A stretch of DNA of 64,000 nucleotides from Lepisosteus oculatus (lineage: Eukaryota; Chordata; Actinopteri; Semionotiformes; Lepisosteidae). How positions within the stretch are numbered: the stretch's first letter is position 1; the number at the start of each line of letters is the position of its first letter. The position numbers were made by a program, and so were the translations under genes. Of the stretch, positions 58,421-64,000 are shown one piece after another. The notes under the pieces are model-generated. The model was not told where the DNA came from and ran no database searches. It saw nothing but the letters and a program-made list of their open reading frames with translations. The stretch spans positions 317,501 through 381,500 of the forward strand of contig NC_090711.1 of the NCBI RefSeq assembly GCF_040954835.1, read 5' to 3'.

Positions 58421-59899
58421 AGGCCAGACAGTATATCAAATTGATTTAAAGGTGGTTTTTGTGTTCAGTTACTATTAATCAAAGTTAGTGTTACCTTGTT
58501 TGGAATATCTACTCGCAAATACTGTACCTAAACATATTCTAGAGCAAATCCTAAAGGTGGAGGTGAGAAGGACATATTAGAATTATTTATTAGACCCTAA
58601 TTAAAGCAGGTGCTGGGATCACAACTGTTTATTAACAAGGGGAAGCCTTTTAGCTTATCTAGCATGTTTGATTTTTAGTATGGGTAGCTATAATTGAATC
58701 CCTAGATCTCATCAAACACAACAAATCAACCATGAGCCCCTCCCTGCACTGGCCCACCCATCCAGTGCTGCGCTGTTTCCTCTTCTGCCTGTAGAATGGA
58801 TCAGACATCAGACCAGCACAAAAAACAGAAGTGCAGGCAGGAAGCTGCTCCTCCTTCTGGACTACAACTCCTTTGACACTACTCAACCATAGAACAAGCT
58901 GTCTGTATCGCTTCACTTCTTGTTCTGATGTAGTATATTATCAATGACATTGGCAGCCGTATTCAATAAGTAAGTAGTGTCTGCAGTGTGTAGGTAACCC
59001 TAAAAATCCTCACTTTGTTCCTTGCAAGATCATTCTCCCACTCTTCTTTCATAAGAACAAGTGTTCTAAAAAGTAATTCATTTAGAAAAGTAAATTAAAA
59101 GTAAAAAGTTTACTTAGAAGAGTAAATTAGAAATCTGTTTTAAAAAATTGCAGTAAAGTATTTACCATTTGCTTTTTAGAGAATGTACTATTATGCATTT
59201 GTGAGAAGTATTTTACTGGGACCAGAGACCAGTAAAAACAAGGCGTTAAATATCAGATTATTGATGTAGCATTTTTCCAGATCTTCATGCTGCATTTAAC
59301 AGAATAGCAAGTTATTAAACAGAGCAGATTCTTGTCCTGATAGTGTTGAATGTACATTCCGTTTATTAATTGCTGTATATCCTCCCTTCTTGTAATAAAC
59401 TATTATAAATCATACACTTTCATCTCTGGGAGCACCTTGACAAACTGAAATTCAGCTGCTCCACTTCTGATTAAGTATATCAGCTTTCCTGTTTTACTGC
59501 TTAATCCTGTTATCCAGCTGCTGCACAGCGTAAACTCTGACATCTCTCAAAGGTGATGCAGAAACGCATTCAGAGTTTTAACTTAAATACACACGCACAC
59601 ACAGCATACTTGAAGTTAATTGTTGTTCATTGGACCTGTGCTTTATTTGGGATTAGCTGTACTGATAGGCTTCACTTTGCTGTGTAGTGTATATGACCTT
59701 TGAATTAAAGATTAGAAAACTGTTTGCTTTTTAATGTTTTTTTAGTTAGAGATTAAATACTGACAATCATATTGTTACAAATGGAGAGTTATGAAACTGG
59801 TGAAAATCACTTTGACCAAGCAGTTTAGTCAATCAGTGAAATAATTATTCATAACCCCCAATTTGTAATTGATTTCTTGCAATATACCTGAGCAGCTAG

Positions 59900-60299
59900 T
59901 ATGATTGGAGGCACATTTTTGTGGAATACCTTTGTTGAGAGGAGTAATAATCCAGGCACACTTGGTTAAAACAAATATTTATTACAATGACAAAACACAC
60001 AAACTACACTACACCAAACATACAACACACAAGTTACTTTATGTACAGTATTTACAAACAAGGCATTTCAGGGGCCTAACATTCTGGTCACCCAGAACAC
60101 CCCAGACTGCTACTAAGCGTTAAACTCTTAATATGCCTACAGAGGCCACACAAGAGATGAGCTGCCTTCTCACTGAATGCACTGTAACCTGCAGTTAAAT
60201 CTCTCTCTGCACCCCAGATGCCATGAAATAAATGGGAGCCTATATCCCTATCCATAAAAATGCACCCTAAGCAGGAAAGATGTTTTCTAACTGAGGTAT
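59900..60299. other. Sequence between unassigned DNA and the L1 copy
   Basis: Part may be the 3' end of the L1 element, but its boundary and poly(A) could not be placed. Confidence 0.4.
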
Positions 60300-61510
60300 C
60301 TTTTACTCAGGAAACCCAAGTTCCCTAAAAACACAGAATCTCATAATTTCTTTTACCAAAGCTAGGAGGGCTGTTGGAATTGCCTCAGTACTTTCTTTGA
60401 ATTGCTTTGCTTTGCATTCAATGTCATATTTTTTAACAAAGTCACCATATTCATAGACATCTCCATTAGCTTCTAAAAGATGCACCACTGACCAAATACC
60501 TTTATTGAACTAAGATTAGTAAAATTTGCTCTTTTTCTTTTGCAGGATGTATCTGTTCCAAATACTAGAATTATGAGGGGTGAAGTTATGGTTATATAAT
60601 AGTTTACAATATTGCTGTACTTGTTGATGAAAAGAAGATAGTCTTATTGGGAGCTTGGTTAGATCAAAATCACATCTCAACAGGAGGTCAATGCCTCCTA
60701 ATTCTCCCATTAATCTCCTAGGAATAGCAACTCAAAAGCTGTCTGTATCCTCCATAAAGGAATGCGACCATTTTATCTTTATGGTACCGTTCATGATATC
60801 AAAATCTATCCTATTGGCACCACCCTCTTCATATGATTAAATCATTGGAATTTTTTATATTATGTACTTTCTTGTTCCAGATGTAGGAGAAATTTATTTT
60901 TTAAATATTTTTAATTATTGAGGTGGGAATGGAGATTGAAGCTGCTGGGTAGATAAATCGTGAGATACTTTCTGTTTTAACCAAAATAATTCTACCAAAT
61001 AAGGAGATATCTCTTTGCAACTAGCTGTTAAGCCTAGCCTGAGTTTTGGAGATGTTGTTAGCTGGAGAATGTTTAATCCCTGTTAGTTATCATGTATCGT
61101 CATTATTTCACATTTATTAATGTTTAAAGATAATCCTGAAGCATTTGAAAATGTCTTAATAGTTTCAATTGACAATGATATCTGATCTTTATCTTTTAGA
61201 AATAATGTTTTGTCATCTGCCATTTGGCTAATAATAATAGGAGTGCCCATGGCATTCAACGGCTTGATGTTACTGTTTTTGATTAGGATTGCTAATGTTT
61301 CTGCAGCCAATATAAATAATAAGGGAGCAATGGGACAACCCTGTCTAACTCCCCGATTGATGAGGAATCGTGGTGACATTCCATTACTAAGAGAAACTGA
61401 ACTGTTAATGTTATTATATAGTAATTCAATTATTGTAAACATATATCATTATGGCTGTTCCTTCCTTTTATAAATCTTGATTGAGTCTCATTTATTACTT
61501 GCGATAACCC
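60300..61510 (-). mobile_element. L1-type LINE, 3' part, minus strand
   Basis: Reading down from about 61510: GLSQVINETQSRFIKGRN, then MFTIIELLYNNINSSVSLSN, NRGVRQGCPIAPLLFILAAE, the catalytic segment as MADDKTLFL, and NASGLSLNINKCEIM (to 61083). After a decayed stretch come IDFDIMNGTIKIKW (about 60800), MGELGGIDLLLRCDF, HNFTPHNSSIWNRYIL and ANGDVYEYGDFVKKYDIEC (about 60455). This is the order of fish L1-clade reverse transcriptase and C-terminal domain. About 45 residues are missing between SHND and MFTII, and several frame breaks exist. The minus-strand part joins an inverted 5' part on its right. Confidence 0.85.
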
Positions 61511-61539
61511 ATTGGATTATCCATAATCACTTCACACAG

Positions 61540-62075
61540 AGTAAAAACAGTCTCAAAGATTTAATCATAGATGGTGAAACTATATCTGACCAAAGACAAA
61601 TTTCTATGGAAGTATTTAAATTCTATTAAAAACTATATAAATCAGAGTTCTCAGAAAATGTATCTGTACTCTTTTTTTAACAAAAGTGAGACAGAAGTAC
61701 CAAAAATAACCACAGAATTCAGAGCTAGGTGTGATTCAGATTTAACAATTTAAGAAGTTGATCTGGAATTTAAGAGGCTAGCTAAGGGCAAGGCTTCAGG
61801 CACGGATTGATTAACTGTTGAATTTGATTAATTATTTTGGAAAGACTTAAGAGACTTTCTACACCAGTCCTTTTTGGAGTGCATATCCAATAATACTCTG
61901 TCTACTACTATGAGACAATGTTTCATTACATTAATCCCTAAAACAGGAAAAAATATAAAATATATTGACAACTGGAGGCCAATCTCATTATTAAATATAG
62001 ATTACAAGATTTTCTCACATGTCTATGCAAATAGATTAAAAAAAATGGATTATCGCAAGTAATAAGTGAGACTCC
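61540..62075 (+). mobile_element. L1-type LINE, inverted 5' part, plus strand
   Basis: Carries the part of the same protein that comes just before the minus-strand piece: IDGETISDQRQISMEVFKFY, KITTEFRARCDSDLTI, MECISNNTLSTTMRQCFITL, IPKTGKNIKYIDNWRPISLL, NIDYKIFSHVYANRLKK, then GLSQVISET in a shifted frame at about 62047-62073. The last nine residues overlap the first of the minus-strand piece by about 30 bases. The piece has several stops and frame changes. Confidence 0.85.
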
Positions 62076-63452
62076 TTTGAAGTTAGAAGTGCTTACCCTT
62101 CCAAGTGTCACAAAGTTATCTAAAATCTAAGAGACACTTCTCAGTTACCTAAAGTTGTAACAATATAGACACATTTTTAATGAAAAGAAGTTATTGCAGG
62201 TATTTGAAATTTAGGATCCTGGCTGGTGATAAACTTTGCATGGCTCTTGTGTACAGTCTTATCATTTAGACAGAATTTAACTGTATAACATCAAATTATT
62301 TTTTTACATATCTGTACAAATGTCGCCTATCTATTTAGAAGAACCTAATTATCACTAACGTATGATATAAATATGTAAAACTACTTAACTGAAGATATTA
62401 AACACTTCTTCAAAGACTATTAAAGTAAGTCAATTTTTTAGTTCTGTGTTTTCTCCATAGTTTATCATGACATACTTTGAGATCATTTCTGATGTTGATG
62501 AGTCCCCAACTACGTGTTTGAGAGCCTCTATGGGAAATACATTTTAACCCCCTGCTTCCAGACATAGTAAACTGTCTCATTCTGCTTGAACACTTGAGGG
62601 CAGCATTTACAAATCCAGGAACAATCATTTCTCTCATTGATGTGTCTGTCCAGTTTAGATAAAGGGATTGGGTTCAATTCAGTGACCTGTGCACATTACA
62701 GTGTGGTATGTTCACTGGCTTTGTGTCCTACACACCTTATAGGTTTTAATCCCCCAAGTGAGCCCCATCAGCTCTGATCTTCAAGCAAATATGCAAAGCA
62801 GCCCTTAGTGTTTCTGAGACCAAAGCAGCTTACAAAATGTTCTGAACTTGGGGTGAAACCAGCGGTTTCCCACAGTCTTGTCATTCTCATGCCCTCCTGT
62901 TTGAATCACTGCTCAGTTCCTGTCCTGTTTCACCATTGATTTCAGTGCACCTGTGTCTGCTGAGTCATGTGCCTCTCCTGTTTCACTGCAGCATACAGAC
63001 AGACATGCATGGCTTTTATTACAATATCTGACTGGTACATGTATTTGCACCTGTTCATGTTGCGGGGTTTTCATGGTGCAATCTGACTGACAGGTTACAC
63101 ACAGTCTTCTCTTTCCCTCCACACTGCTGTCTCTTCAGGCCTCTCTTTCTATTGTTTCTGCCACTCGTAGCTGCTAATTCTTTTAATCGACCAGTGCATT
63201 CGTTTTCCCTTTTGAAAAAATATAATGAAGCCCACCACACATTTGCCTCTGCAGGTCCCCAGGTCTGTGCCTTTGCAAAAAGCATTTATAGGCTGTGTTT
63301 CAACAAAACAGCACAAACAAGAAGTTAAGAGACATAACATAGCACATCTGAACTTTAAAGATGCTCTCACTGAGAAGATCTTCATCCATTTCTCAGTGAT
63401 GTGAGTGCTGGTATTTTGGAAATCTAAGCAGCCACTATGTTAAAAATAGCTT
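62076..63452. other. Non-coding, nothing recognised
   Basis: No supported gene. Nothing here matches the N-terminal half of the receptor fragment that follows. Confidence 0.55.
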
Positions 63453-63800
63453 AAAAACCACATCCTGCACAATGTGTCCCTGTCCCTGCTGTCGCTGACG
63501 TTGATGTTCACTTACTTCATGGTCCTGTTTGCAGCAAAGGCCGCCTCTACAGATGCAGCTTCAGCTAAAAGGGCTCGAAACACCATCCTGCTGCACGGAG
63601 CCCAGCTGCCGCTCTGCATGCTGTCCTACATCACTCCTGTGATCGACAGCATTCTGCTTTCAGACTTCCCTCAGTACCGCACACACATACTGTTTCTTAC
63701 TTACCTGGTATCACACATTGTACCAAGGATTCTGAGTCCGTTGATTTATGGTATCAGAGATTAAAGGTTCAGGAGAAGCAGGAAGGAGTATTAGCAATGT
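63453..63800 (+). pseudogene. Odorant receptor fragment (TM5 to TM7), OR131-2-like
   Basis: Starts abruptly at KNHILHNVSLSLLSL, which matches KNYATHAVYLFSVWL in the 55744 gene, and runs through TYFMVLFAAKAASTDAASAK, ARNTILLHGAQLPLCMLSYI, DFPQYRTHILFLTYLVSHIV to LSPLIYGIRD, then a stop (TAA) where the relatives have a glutamate, followed by RFRRSRKEY. The first half, TM1 to TM4, is absent, and a stop lies in frame a few codons upstream. It is therefore a truncated copy of a gene close to the 55744 receptor. The identity of the last 240 bases is high, so the copying or the truncation is recent compared with other duplications here. Confidence 0.85.
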
Positions 63801-64000
63801 GCACAAGTAATAACAAAGGTAAGAGCCAAATCTTACACCTCTGTTAAAATAAAGTAATAATGCACTGTCAAAGAAACTTCTGTTGATTTTTTAAAATTGT
63901 TTGATCACTTGCAGAGCATAAATATTATGTCAAAAATACAAAAATGCAGGGAGTTGATTTGTTTTTAGTTATTTTGAGATGTAGAAAAATTGATAAATCA

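Larger units (their letters stand above)
56701..59899. other. Non-coding, nothing firm recognised
   Basis: AT-rich at 57.1-57.6 and 58.9-59.8 kb, with a CpG-richer patch near 58.16-58.42 kb (listed separately). No gene is supported. Confidence 0.5.

Overview
This window looks like a tandem cluster of odorant receptor genes from a ray-finned fish. Nine apparently intact, single-exon coding regions of the fish OR131-2-like type lie head to tail on the + strand, starting at 7764, 11964, 17725, 21466, 26666, 31301, 42152, 47354, 51255 and 55744 (ten starts are listed because the 26666 gene is a GC-rich outlier of the same family; counting it there are ten). A receptor fragment (TM5 to TM7) ends the series at 63.45 kb. 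The repeats (LINE tails, an L1-type LINE, a CR1/L2-type LINE, a Ty3/gypsy chromovirus and SINE-like pieces common in fish) fit a fish genome. The LINE-tail remnants remind me of gar, bowfin or sturgeon, but I cannot fix the species.

Layout. 1-7 kb: mostly non-coding, with three diverged interspersed repeats and a weak exon-like patch. 7-28.5 kb: subfamily A receptors (motif MAIERY...HSQICTVRRTY), including a closely related trio at 11.96, 17.7 and 21.5 kb, a GC-rich divergent member at 26.7 kb, and a dead unit at 15.2-16.6 kb that keeps its flanks but has lost its coding region. 30-52.5 kb: four subfamily B receptors (CLERY or SLERY...HSQICSLQRTY) in two pairs. Between the first two lie a LINE and a broken Ty3/gypsy element that itself carries a foldback retroposon. 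55-64 kb: a further subfamily A gene, a long unassigned stretch, an L1 copy with an inverted 5' part, and the terminal receptor fragment.

How it works. Each receptor appears to have a short non-coding first exon, an intron of about 0.46 to 1.6 kb, and one exon carrying the start codon and all seven membrane segments. Promoter plus exon-1 modules can be seen directly: a motif ATGACATCACA, homeodomain-type TAATTA/CATTAA sites, a TATA-like box, and a clean GTAAGG-type splice donor. Four of these modules (17.1, 20.9, 30.8 and 41.1 kb) are nearly identical, although two drive subfamily A receptors and two drive subfamily B receptors. The coding regions also show patches of near identity inside otherwise diverged genes. 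Together these point to repeated recombination or gene conversion among promoters and coding exons, which is the most interesting signal I see. No computation was run: identities are by-eye estimates, and transcription starts and splicing are predicted, not shown.
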